NCBI RefSeq assembly: GCF_964199755.1
Contig: NC_133896.1
Coordinates: 88,458,215-88,522,214 of the forward strand
From: Larus michahellis
Taxonomy: Eukaryota > Chordata > Aves > Charadriiformes > Laridae
Direction: 5' to 3'
Length of the DNA: 64,000 nt
Part shown: one piece after another, positions 10,401-20,710 of the stretch
Layout of the letters: every line of letters begins with the position of its first letter
Numbering within the stretch: the first letter of the stretch is position 1
Program-made: the position numbers and the translations under genes
The notes under the pieces: generated by a model
Databases searched by the model: none
Told to the model about the DNA's origin: nothing
Seen by the model: only the letters and a program-made list of their open reading frames with translations

Positions 10401-13400
10401 CCCCTTTGCCAGTGAACCTCTGCTACCTAGCAGACCTCAGGCAGGAAGAAACAACGTGTCTCTTTCTTTTATAAAGGCTTTTTCTTTTTTTTTTTTTTTT
10501 TCTACAGCCTGGGAATGCTGGAGAGCAGCCAGTTGTGTTGGAGTCACTCTATTAACTGCTACGGTTACACTTTGAGAAAAGCTGCAAGCGCGTAGAGAAA
10601 AGTACAACCAACAATTTAGTACAAAATGCCATTCCTTAGTCAAACGGAACAAAACCCGGATTGCACAGACAGGGCTTTTCTTTTATTTGTCCAAAATGAA
10701 TTTATACGCATCTATTCAGACGGTGTAATTCCTGTAATAAACCCGGAGGAATATCTGCAAGTGACTTGCAGCGTGGGGCTGGACCTGAGGAGGCGACTCA
10801 GTACGCAGTGGGACAGGGAACACCGTTTCCTTTCTTCAGAGAAATGATTGAATTCAGTGTAATTAGGACAGATGGGGGCAGAAGTTCTCCTGGTACACGT
10901 CTCTTATTTGAAACAGCACCCGTGGCCTCACTCTTCGCTAGGGATTGATTGCAGTCTTCTTGGCAGGGAGGGGCCTTGGTGCCAGATTGTTTGATGGAGC
11001 TCGTCAGGGAAACTCTTCTCACGCAGCCCTTGTTACGCACCCCTGCATCGGGGTACAAGCCACCTCCAAAGCTCAGCAGCGGCGTTTGTGCCATGATGTG
11101 GCTCCAGGTGGGTACCATCGCTCTGCCCGAGGCTATGGGGCATACCCCAACCCTGGCAAATTAAGAGTATGTCTACATGTCTGCTCCTACCCTGCCGTTG
11201 GTAACAGCATCTCAACCTCCCGGCAAAGTACCGCAGGGCAAGAGTGGGTGCCAGTGGGAGGTGATCGTGGGCACCTCCTTCCCCGCCTTCCCTGTGGTGC
11301 CTGGCTGGTGTCCTCAGCTTGCCTCCGGCTCTCCACATGTCCCCTGGACGTGCCACCCAGACAGGTTCACACCTTGGGAGAGAGGCGAGAGCTGCAAGAC
11401 ATCTGGGTTCACTGGTTTGGCACTAATCGCGGGAATCCTGAAAAGCTCTGTTTACCACTCGTCTGTCATTGTCAGTTCCTAGAAACAGTAATTCTAGGAA
11501 AGAAAATGGGTGTTTCTAAGCTAAGAGGGTACGTCTCATGTCAAGTAAGATATTTGCTATTTTTCATTACATTATAAACAACTGTATTTGAAACAATGAC
11601 ATGAAGGTTACAAAGCAAAGCATAAAAAAGTTGTGAAATGTTGGTTTTAAGGTTGCCCTTCCTATGTCTACTGTATGACATAAACTTTAATAATAATTTT
11701 GGATATTATGTTTTTCCATTGGGCCCTTTCAACAGTTGGTGTTAGCAGTGGCACACTCAGGGTTTTATAATGCAGAAAGCTATTTTTTATAGGACCTCCA
11801 TCTCATTTCCTATTGAAATAGCAAGTTGTTGTTATTTGGGTAGGAGATTTAGGAAGGGAAATAAAGTTTTTATGGACTGGAGGAGCTGACTGCTGCCACG
11901 AGGAACTAGATTCCCCATCTGTTCTTTAGGAATAAGCTAAAGCAAAGCACAATGCCAGACCGTGCACACCCAAGTGAGATTAAAATGAGCTTGTGCAGAT
12001 GCCAGAGGTTATAGAGGGGTACTAGTGTAGGTCTTAACCAAGTCCTTCCAACTAGTGGACAGGTTTTTGCAGAGCTGCCCCAGGCATCTTCGTAGCCCTG
12101 AATTATGCTGCATAGACAAGTTGCAAACGCGTGGACATCTGTGGCTGATGTTAGAGCACGTCTACATGGCTTTTGCAAGCAGATGCTAAGGAGCTTTGCC
12201 TGTTGTCGAAGCTGGCTGAGCACATCTGGGCTGGTGTCATGTAGCCAAGCAGATTTACCCTGAGCCCACTGGTGTCAGCAGTATCCTGCAGGTATCCACA
12301 TGCGGCATGTCCCGTTCTCCTGCATACCCCATCTGCCTCTGGTTAACATCTCATGCTCCGTCATCCCATAGTTGGGACCCTGTGGGACTGCACCTGCAGC
12401 ACCTGAGCTGCAGAAGGTGGGAGGGTTTTAGCAGGGATTCACTTCTTCCTACCTCAGCTGCTATTTGCAAGTAGCCTGTTAGCAGCTTCAGTAGATCTGA
12501 GTTTCTCCAGGTCAGTGTTTGAGGCCCAGGAGCAGGGAAGCCTCTGGAAGTGGGTCTCCCTGCTGACAGTTGTACAGGGCCAATTTTTTCCAGGCAGGCA
12601 TCTCCAGCTAGGGCAGCCCTTCATCTGCAGAAAATCCACACCGTGTGTTTTCAAAGGGGAACCCCTTGTCTGCCTGTGCGCTGTTTCACTCTTCTCTTTG
12701 GAAGTCAGCACTTCAGTGTGTCATAACAACGTTTCCATCATGAGGAAGGTGATCATAATTAGCATACTCAAATTTCTCTGGAGACTAAAATCAAGATCTA
12801 TTGACTGAGATAAAGAGGAGGTCAATGCCTTTGACACCAGCAAGAAAAAAAAATCCGATATATTCATGACCATTATTAAGCACTTTTAGGTGTTGTAGCT
12901 TCTCTGAGATTCAACGTGGGGAGAAGGGGGAGGAAAAATCAGAAAAGTACCACGCTTAACTAGCGGCTGAATAATTGCAGCGACCTTACTTCTCATGCAC
13001 CAGGCCAAGGAGGCTCACAGCCTGCTCAACCAAAACTACATATCAAATTGATTGGAGGAGGAGGGGGCAAAGTGATTCTTCAATGTACATATCAAAGGAG
13101 AATCCCAGTAATGAATCCCTAATGACAAATATCTACTGATGATCTATTGGAGCAGGCCTTTGGTTGAGGTGGAGGTGAAATAACTCCATGCGGTGGGGGG
13201 AGAAGCTGGAAGCTCAGTTCTCCTTGATGCAATGAATTGCTCAGTCCGACGTACATGAGGACAGAGTCCTCCTGTTTGGACCTCACATCACTTCAGGTTG
13301 ACTCTGGCCAGGGAGTGAAAGAAGAACAGAAGGATTCAAAATTTCTTTTGAGACATTTAGTGCTGTAGCTTGAAAAATACAGAGGCCCTCACTCGTGAAG

Positions 13401-14039
13401 GCACAGGCAAGTTGAAGCATTCAAGCGCAGCCTTTGCTGCTCGGGAGGCCCTGCCGGTGCCTCAGCTTATGTGTGCACGCACCGAGCCTTCTGGTGGGGT
13501 TGTGAAAACCTCTGGCAACTTTCCCTGGGTTTTCAAACACTCACTGGTGATCAGCAATCAGAAGGAATACGAACACTCTGCTGCCGCTTTCCCTTTTTTT
13601 GCTCAGGATACTGGTGGGTGCGAAATTCGCCAGCCAGGTTCACAATTTGCCCCAAGATCTGTCAGGGAAATAATTTGCCATGGTTTCTGCATCCCCTTTT
13701 TTTTTGTTGTAGGTAAAGCCTATGAGCTCACAGGGTAAATCAGCACTGCCAGGGGCTAAAAGGAGAGCCTGCTTTCAAACTCGGAGAGCCATCGCTTCCA
13801 GTAATCTGAAATCCCTTTCCTCCTTAAATAATAGCATTATCTTTTAAAAACTGTAGCTATCAATCTGGAGGGATAAGTGAGGACAGTGAAGCTAAGTGGG
13901 AATGCAGTTCACAACACCTCCATGAGGCAAGGAAATATCATTTCTATTTGACAAACGGGAAACTTGAAGGAAAGCACTGAAGTGACTGCCTGAAAGCTGG
14001 AGAGGAATTTTATATTAGTGTTTTGTTAAGAGATTAGCG

Positions 14040-14480
14040 TCCCTGGTCTAGTGTTCATGCTATTAGATCACATCTTTCCCTCTTTCATACAAACAACTAA
14101 TTAAAACAATTTCTTACATAATAGCTGTCATTAAGCCCATGGATGCCAGAACGTACTCGAGTGGATGCTGAAGGGTAAACGATGCCAGCCAGAGACCCAC
14201 AGCAGCGCATGCCTGGTAGGAGAGGCAGGTGAGGAATGTCTGCATGGAACGCTCAACAAATACCTTTTTGGGCTTTTATCACAGAAAGCTAATTAAACAG
14301 AAAGCGTAAAATCAGACAGGACAAGACAGCATCATGAAGGGAAGGATTGGACAAATTGCCTTTGACAAATTATAATGTTGAGTGAATGTTACAGGGGTGA
14401 GCTCCCTCTGTCTTTTTGGGAATTATATTCAGGGAAAAATAATTTCACATGCTCCGTGTAATTTGCGATGCTTCGAATAC
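14040..14480. promoter_or_regulatory. Candidate conserved non-coding element
   Basis: Two TAATTAAA-type homeodomain sites (about 14,098 and 14,290) lie in a stretch that also has TTTTATCACAG, AATTATAATG and AATAATTTCAC. No open frame spans the region. The motif density is reminiscent of a developmental enhancer but nothing here proves it. Confidence 0.2.
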
Positions 14481-15116
14481 TTCTTTGTGCTGTTACTTGA
14501 CCAACCCTAACACAAACCTTCAGTTTATTTTGTACATAACCTCTTCTGGTCAGGTTGTTTGAGAGAGCAGCTATTCTGAATGCATTTAGCTAGAATTTTG
14601 TCCACAAGCCATTATGGTGATTATTACATTTTTATTTTTAATATTCAAGAGAAAATGAATGAAACCTTCATCACCCTCCATATGATCTGTCTGGCTCCTC
14701 TGTTTTGGGGATTAACCTTCTCTTCCCCAGGTTCAACATAATGGAGTGCTTCTGCACAGAGTACGGTGGTCCTCAGGTGGAACCTGTGCTTTTTTTCTCC
14801 CTTTTATTGTCTGTTTGTATTGGCTTAAAACTCCTCTTCCATGCAAGCTCATTCTCAGGACTATGAAAATGAAAGATAGCATGCAGCAGTTCACACGCTG
14901 ATTAGTCATGGTCAGAGGGAATTTCATTTTTGACTGTTCAGAGAAAAAGTTGTCATTAGATGCTGGAGAATAACAATGTTTGCTATTGAAGTATTTGAAT
15001 AATGAGTCCAGAATTGAGCTTGAAGTAAATTTTAGTCATCATAGACAGCGCCTTGCAGGCGTGGCTGATGGGAGATGGGCTATTCATACATCCTGCATGA
15101 ACAGGTGATGGCATGG

Positions 15117-15907
15117 GTCTAAGATGGACAAATGTAACCATATGAAATTTAACAAGAACAAATGCTGGGTTCTGCACCCAGGATGGTGTAATCCTGGACA
15201 TATGTATAGACTGGGGAACAAGAGGCGGGTGCGCAGCCCTGAAGAAATGGATCTGGAGGTTTTGGTTAGTGGTAAGCTCAATATGAGTCCACAATGTGCT
15301 CTGGTGGCCAAGAGGTCCAAGCATCTCCTGGGGTGCATTAAGCACAGTATAGCTAACTGGTTGAAAGAATTGATTATCCCAGCACTGGTGAGGCCTTACC
15401 TTGAGTACTGCGTGCCATTTGGTGCTCCACAATATAGGAAGAATATGAAAATATTAGAATGTGTCCAAAGGAAGGCAAAAAAGATAGTGAAAGGACCAGA
15501 GGGCATGACTTTTGAGGAGTGGCTGAAGGTAGTAGGTTTGTTCAACTTAGAGGAGACTGAGAGGTGACCCCACTGCTGTCTACAAGTTCCTCATGAGGGG
15601 GAAAGGAGAGGGAGGTGCTAATCTTTTCTCTCTGGTGTCCTGCGATAGGAGGCAAGGGACTGGTTTAAGGCTGCATTGGAGAAAATTCAGATTGGATATT
15701 AGGAAAAAGTTCTTCACTGAGAGGGTGGTCAAGCACTGGAACAAGCTCCCAGGGAAGCGGTCACGGTTCCAAGCCTGTCAGTGTCCAAGAAGCTTTTGGA
15801 CAACACTCTTAGATATATGATTTAACTTTTAGATTACCCTGTGTGGAGTCAGGAGCTGGCCTCGATGATCCTCATGGGTCCCTTCCCAGGATATTCTGGT
15901 TCTGTGA
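15117..15907 (+). mobile_element. Old CR1 LINE, 5'-truncated, plus strand
   Basis: The element encodes the second half of CR1 ORF2 (from about KFNKNKCWVLHP through VRPYLEYCVPFGAPQY to HWNKLPG). After the stop comes a CR1 3' UTR (CTGGCCTCGATGATCCTCATG, then GGGTCCCTTCC) and a decayed octamer tail ending near 15,907. No reverse-transcriptase catalytic motif lies in the retained part. Divergence from the copies at 9 and 16.5 kb and the different 3' UTR mark it as a separate, older subfamily. The left boundary, near 15,117, is a homology limit rather than a sharp junction. Confidence 0.93.
15124..15825 (+). pseudogene. CR1 ORF2 C-terminal fragment with two frameshifts
   Basis: The coding remnant is readable only by changing frame twice. 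The first frame runs 15,124-15,567 and hits TGA at the LEETER block. The expected sequence continues in a second frame from about 15,560 (VYKFLMRGK, then FRLDIRKKFFTERVVKHWNKLP). After about 15,755 it resumes in a third frame (VTVPSLSVSKKLLDN) to a TAA at 15,823-15,825. The order of blocks matches CR1 ORF2 throughout, so the breaks are decay of one copy and not a new gene arrangement. It cannot make a functional protein, and the catalytic domain was lost at insertion. Confidence 0.9.
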
Positions 15908-16215
15908 AACATCTACTGCGTGCATAATTTGCAATACAGCTCCACACCGGAGCTGATCCCTTCTTCCTCTGCCTCAGTACCCCATACCCTATACCTTACC
16001 TCGCTTTTCCCATTCAAAGACGTCTGTGCCTTCCCCTGCATGGGTGCACCTAACAGCTTGAACAATTTCTGCTCAGTTAAGCACACCTCAGGTTGTCTTT
16101 TATTTTGTTGGACAAGGATGCTTCCTTCTTCCATGCGCTGGTTCATTGTATGGGAGGTGCTCGGTATTTATTTGCTGTCCATACAAATCATCCATCTTAT
16201 TCTTTATTCTGATCT
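15908..16215. other. Short unique spacer between two CR1 pieces
   Basis: About 300 bases with no recognisable element. A 115-codon plus-strand frame crosses it and runs into the next CR1 scrap, which shows the frame is accidental. Confidence 0.5.
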
Positions 16216-16310
16216 AGTTAAAGATGTCCCTGCTTACTGCAGGGGTTTCGGACTAGATGACCTTTAAAGGTCCCTTCCAACCCAACACATTCTATGATTC
16301 TATGATTCTT
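16216..16310 (+). mobile_element. CR1 3'-end scrap, plus strand
   Basis: The stretch holds only the CR1 terminal 3' UTR: GATGTCCCTG near 16,223, GACTAGATGACCTTTAAAGG (16,251-16,270), TCCCTTCCAACCC, and then a clean octamer tail (ATTCTATG repeats). No coding part is retained. The tail is less decayed than that of the neighbour ending at 15,907, so it is an independent insertion. Confidence 0.9.
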
Positions 16311-16571
16311 TACCCATTAAGAGTTTTCATCCCACGAGGTTAAATGGTGATTTCCCGAGTTCCTACCGTCTCCTCCTTGCTATTTTTTGCCCTCTCTCCA
16401 GCAAGCTTGTTCTCCTGTTGCTCTGTGCAATAAAGCTGCTCGGTGATGTGGTGCTCGATACATGACATTAGCGTAGCGGCTGCAGTTTGCCAGCCAGCAG
16501 GTCATGTTTCTTGTGGAGCTGTAGGAGCAGCCGTGCTTCTGAGGAGTAAGAGGTGAGGGGAGAGCTGCTGT
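16311..16571. other. Spacer between CR1 copies, nothing recognised
   Basis: Unique DNA between a plus-strand CR1 tail and a minus-strand CR1 tail. It contains no convincing open frame or motif. Confidence 0.5.
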
Positions 16572-16870
16572 CATAGAATCATTGAATCATAGGGTTGGAA
16601 GGGACCTCTGGAGATCATCCAGTCCAACCCCCCTGCCAGAGCAGGGTCACCTAGAGCAGGTTGCACAGGAACGCGTCCAGGCGGGTTTTGAATGTCTCCA
16701 GAGACAGAGACTCCACCACCTCTCTGGGCAGCCTGTTCCAGTGCTCTGCCACCCTCAGGGTAAAGAAGTTCCTCCTCATGTTTAGGTGGAACTTCCTATG
16801 TTCAAGTTTGTGCACATTACCTCTTGTCCTGTCCCCGGGCACCACAGAAAAGAGCCTGGCCCCTGTCCTC
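16572..16870 (-). mobile_element. CR1 LINE, 5'-truncated, minus strand
   Basis: The plus strand begins CATAGAATCATTGAATCATA, a decayed octamer tail in reverse orientation, followed by GGGTTGGAAGGGACCTCTGG. Minus-strand translation gives the last roughly 65 residues of CR1 ORF2 ([13 protein letters not shown] through [20 protein letters not shown] to [13 protein letters not shown]). Compared by eye with the copy at 9,048-9,452 only scattered substitutions are seen, so the two are the same subfamily. Homology ends near 16,870. It is a dead fragment. Confidence 0.95.
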
Positions 16871-19800
16871 GCCACCTTTATAGCTTTAGGGGCTGCAGGA
16901 CATGTAGGGAGGATGGGTGTGAGCTTCCTGCCAATTAAATTGTGCAAAAATGGGGTGTGAACAAGAAGTACATCCAAAAACCCACCACTTCTGAGACTAT
17001 TTCTGTACCCATCCTGCTTTTTGCATGGTGTCCATGAGACCCAATGATTTCAAAAGCACTTATTAAAATGTCCTCCTTATCTGAGGACAGAAGAGTTAGA
17101 AAAAAGTAGCTTTCTTACTATCTCCACTAGGAGCTCCTTTTTGGGCTTCTGGAACTTTGAAGCAACCAGAGGGACAGTTTCTACAAGCCAGGAAAACCTC
17201 AGTGTTGAATAAAGCAGTCAGCGGGCACGCATAAGTCCAGAAGCTTATGCCAGCCATACCGAACACCCAAAGGAAAAAACACTAGCGCCGAAAACCACAC
17301 CAACTACTTGAGGGTTTGATGCAAAAAATAGTTTCTGTGGTGCTAAAGATACTTAGCTTCCCTTCATCAATTCACCTGTGCTGGTCATCGGTGGATGATC
17401 TCCCTCCAGTCCTGCTGGTTTTTGGCTATGTTTTCTGGTGCCAGTGTTTGGTGGGGACAGTTGCTGTGTGGCAGACAACGGCTGTAAAATGTCTCGGTAG
17501 ATCTCAACAATAAAAATCTAATTGTGTTATTCAATTATGGAATAACTTGCTTTCATCTGTACAAATAATGCAGCACAAATGACTAAATTCATAACTCAGA
17601 GGAAGCATTTCATGATTGTGCTGAACTTTTTTGAAGAGAACAACTAACTGTTAATTTTCTCCTTACTGTATTTCTGCTATTTTTTAATGATATCACTTAC
17701 ATCTGAATGCTTCGGTGCCCATGTAATTTCCCTACTTGTATTTTTGAAAGAAGAATGACTAATATTTTCCGAATTATATACCGTGGCAATTAAAGGGAAA
17801 AGGGACCTATATGTGATTTGGCTGAAGAGAAACAAATCTTTTTTTAGATTATCCCCCCCCAGCCCCGCCCTTTTAAACTAAAATCGCATTTCTTCAAGCT
17901 CATACCTATTCATTGACACCTCAAGCTATAAATTACCCACCTAACACAACCCCATTAATTTCCTACGTTAGGACACGTACATCAGGGCACGGCTCTACCC
18001 AGAAAGCGGAGTGCAGCCCTACCCACGCGCTCGCCGTACAGCAGCAATAATCTGCAGGCAAGCACAGTAACAGCCGCTGAAGAGAAGCGAACTGTTACTC
18101 TTTGTCACTATTAATACCAAGTTCAGTGCTCACCCAGAACAGTCACCTTCACAGAACATACAGAAGCAAACGTATACGCAGGTTCTCCTGGCTGCCACCT
18201 CCTGCTGCTTAGCTGGGACTCTTCAAGTTGCTCCTGAAGCCGCAGCTCTTGGAAGAAGGTGATTACTGAGAATTTCAGCTGGGGTCAGCTGGCTGGTCGT
18301 GTCCCTTCTCTTTTTTTTACTTTTTTTCCTTTTTGTGTGGTGGAAAATAGCTTGAAAATACAACCCTCCCCCCAGACATCTAGAGCACAAAACCAAACAG
18401 TGAAACTCCAGCTTTTTTTCTTTCTTTTTTTTTTTTAATTTCACTACATAGAAGGTTGAGAACAGGTCTTAGGAACCACTAAGTTACTGTAGGTAGTGCA
18501 CACAAGAGCTGGTGCTCACTTTAACCTTTATGGCTCAAATGGTAACGTTATTTAGTTAAGACTTATGTCACTGGATTCTCGTAGTCTGCTCCTTTTTCTC
18601 ACTGAATTTGAGTAAAAATATTGGCAGAGAGATTTAAATCCTGATTGTGTTTCATCCATGTTTTAACATCGGAGCATCGGCTGAAATCCCAATTTCATCT
18701 ACTTTAATTGCTTATGTGCTCTGTGAAGAGAGGTGCTTTCCTGAAGCCTATCAGGGTCTTAATGTTAGTTAAAGTGGTCTTAAGTTGTGCACGAAGGCTT
18801 GCAGAAGCACGAGCAGAGTGGGGTTCATCTTTTCCAATGGCTAATTTTAATCATAGCATCAGAGAGAGTATTTCCCTCTTGTACATTTCTTAGTGCTTTG
18901 CATTGCCTTGTTTTCATTATCCCTCACGTTTCTTCGCTCTCTTCCCAGGAAGCTGCGTGCAAGGCTGATTTCTTTTTTTTTGTCCTTTTGCCTTCCCTCT
19001 AGGAATGCCACTTCTCAGGTATCGGCATCTCTTGCAGCCACCACAACAAACAAACAGCAGCTCTTTGAAGCAGAAGCTGAGCAGAGAGTGCCTTGCGTCA
19101 ATTTAGAAATCCGGTGGGCTTGGCTGGCTTTGCGACTTTAGGCAACTGTGTGGAAGCGACTGCTCCATCTCCAAAGGGTGATCCAGGTCTTTTAGACATC
19201 TCCTCCCCCCTGCAGCCCCTTCTTTTTTTTTTTTTCTTTTTTTTTTTCAGATCAAACAAGCAGCAGTTTTTCATTTAAATGATCTCGATCATGATGTGAG
19301 TAGGAAGGCGCCTTCCATAGTTAGCATTGTGAGGGAGAAACCTGATAATTCATTTATTCCATGATAATAGCAGGGGTAGCTTTAAGGTTTTTACCATCTG
19401 TGCTCCTATGGGAGGGAGGAGCAAAGCCAATACAAATTTAACCTTCAGATTTATGCTTCTGTGCTTCTCCATTGTGCCTCTAAAGTTCTTCAGAAAAAAT
19501 CATTAACCATTTCACTACTGCACGAGAAGAAAAACTATAGCTTCCAGACTACACTTTAATTCTATATCTTCAGGATGTATTTTAATTTTAGACTTTAATA
19601 ACTATTCAAGGCAAGATATATATTTAGTGAGTGTTGTTTGATCACATCTGTCTGTTTGTGTGACCAAAATATCCAAATCTAATGTTAAATGCTGAATCTA
19701 TCTTCAAGACTTTATCTCCTAGCAAGTAATCTCACAGTATACACAAATATTTGTGTGTTCTCACCGAATACACAAATAGAAAAATGCAAGTTGTCTACTT

Positions 19801-20587
19801 ATGCCTACTGCTTTTACAAGGACAAAACTCTTGTTGAAGTAGGAATGGGGACCTGAGATAAAGGGAAGTTGTTAGCACCGTTACATGCCAAAATTTAGGA
19901 TACAAATGTGTATTGATTTGTAGGTTCATCTGGATTTTACGGACAGATGACCTAGGAGAAACCAGGGATTTCTGAAAGCGTGCAGATGACCTATGAGCCA
20001 AGAGTCAGTTTATTAGGCAAAGATCAAAATGTAACTGCATCCAAAAAGGGTCGGTGAGTGTTACTCTTCCAACCTTCAACTAGAAAGGGCTGAATTTCCT
20101 TAGTAAGTTGTAAAATGATTAAAGGTTCGAGGTTAAAATTAAAAAAATGTCTGCAAAGTTGGGGGCAGGCTCTAGAGAACAGAACTGGTTATTGTTGTCA
20201 GAGCCAGGGATGGAGTTGTATGAAAATCTATGCGTTTCTTTGATTCCCTTTTATCTAGATCCCTATCAGACCATGGAAATGCTTCACGTGTATTTTACTA
20301 CATCTGAGTACTTGCTAATTACACTGCAAATGTTTAATCATTGCTACTTTCTTGTGAGCTTGCTCCAGAAAGTGGGGTCTTCAGGGGCAAAATATTCTTA
20401 CTCTGGATTGGCTAAAAAATTAAAACTAAACCCACTGTCCACTAATTTTCTGCAGGAGATTGAGTTTAGAGTTCAGCTTAGCGCTATACAATGTACTTTG
20501 TATACAAGCTTTACAGGGGGGAAAAAGAGATGTTTTTTCTGCCTGACCTACTTACTGATGGGTGCCATGGGATTCTCTGGCCATGTT
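16871..20587. other. Unique DNA with T-rich tracts, no gene seen
   Basis: Long T or T/C runs lie near 18,309-18,330, 18,414-18,437, 18,971-18,980 and 19,221-19,248. A C-run followed by a GC box (CCCCGCCC) lies near 17,855-17,870. No open frame shows a domain. A 187-codon frame (20,147-20,710) runs through the inverted repeat at 20.6 kb and is probably accidental. A possible 45-base exon after the T-rich tract at 19.2 kb is treated in the findings. Confidence 0.5.
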
Positions 20588-20664
20588 GCATGGTGGGGTG
20601 TAGAGTCTGTCCCACAGAGAAAACCAGCAATATGGGAACACCTGAACTATACTTCCCATGATGC
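20588..20664. repeat. Imperfect inverted repeat with a ZNF143/SBS-like motif
   Basis: The left arm (20,588-20,609, starting GCATGGTGGGGTGTAGAG) and the reverse complement of the right arm (20,643-20,664) agree at about 16 of 22 positions, with a loop of some 33 bases. The right arm reads ACTATACTTCCCATGATGC (20,646-20,664), close to the ACTACAATTCCCAGCATGC motif bound by ZNF143/STAF. It may be a decayed palindromic transposon or a pair of diverged binding sites. Confidence 0.5.
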
Positions 20665-20710
20665 TCCTTTGCAGCCTTTCCGAAATTCAGATGAGTCCTG
20701 CTGTAAATAA

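Larger units (their letters stand above)
9453..15116. other. Unique DNA, no gene seen
   Basis: No recognised exon. A 210-codon plus-strand frame (10,945-11,577) is the longest non-transposon frame in the window but shows no domain and overlaps other frames in a GC-rich patch (10,930-11,450). A T-run (about 10,484-10,501) ending in CTACAG resembles a splice acceptor with no matching donor. Two motif-rich patches (10,130-10,400 and 14,040-14,480) are listed separately. Confidence 0.5.

Noticed and set aside
10945..11577. 210-codon plus-strand open frame, the longest outside the CR1 copies
   Set aside because: No recognisable domain. It lies in a locally GC-rich patch with overlapping frames on both strands, and the translation looks like random composition with no splice context or conservation evidence.
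14983..15432. 149-codon minus-strand frame overlapping the old CR1
   Set aside because: Antisense shadow of the CR1 ORF2 remnant.
17855..17885. C-run with CCCCGCCC GC box and TTTTAAA as a core promoter
   Set aside because: A single GC box next to an AT-rich stretch, with no CpG enrichment, initiator or downstream exon.
20147..20710. 187-codon plus-strand open frame in moderately AT-rich DNA
   Set aside because: It starts with methionine and is longer than most frames here, but it has no domain, no acceptor/donor structure, and runs straight through an imperfect inverted repeat.
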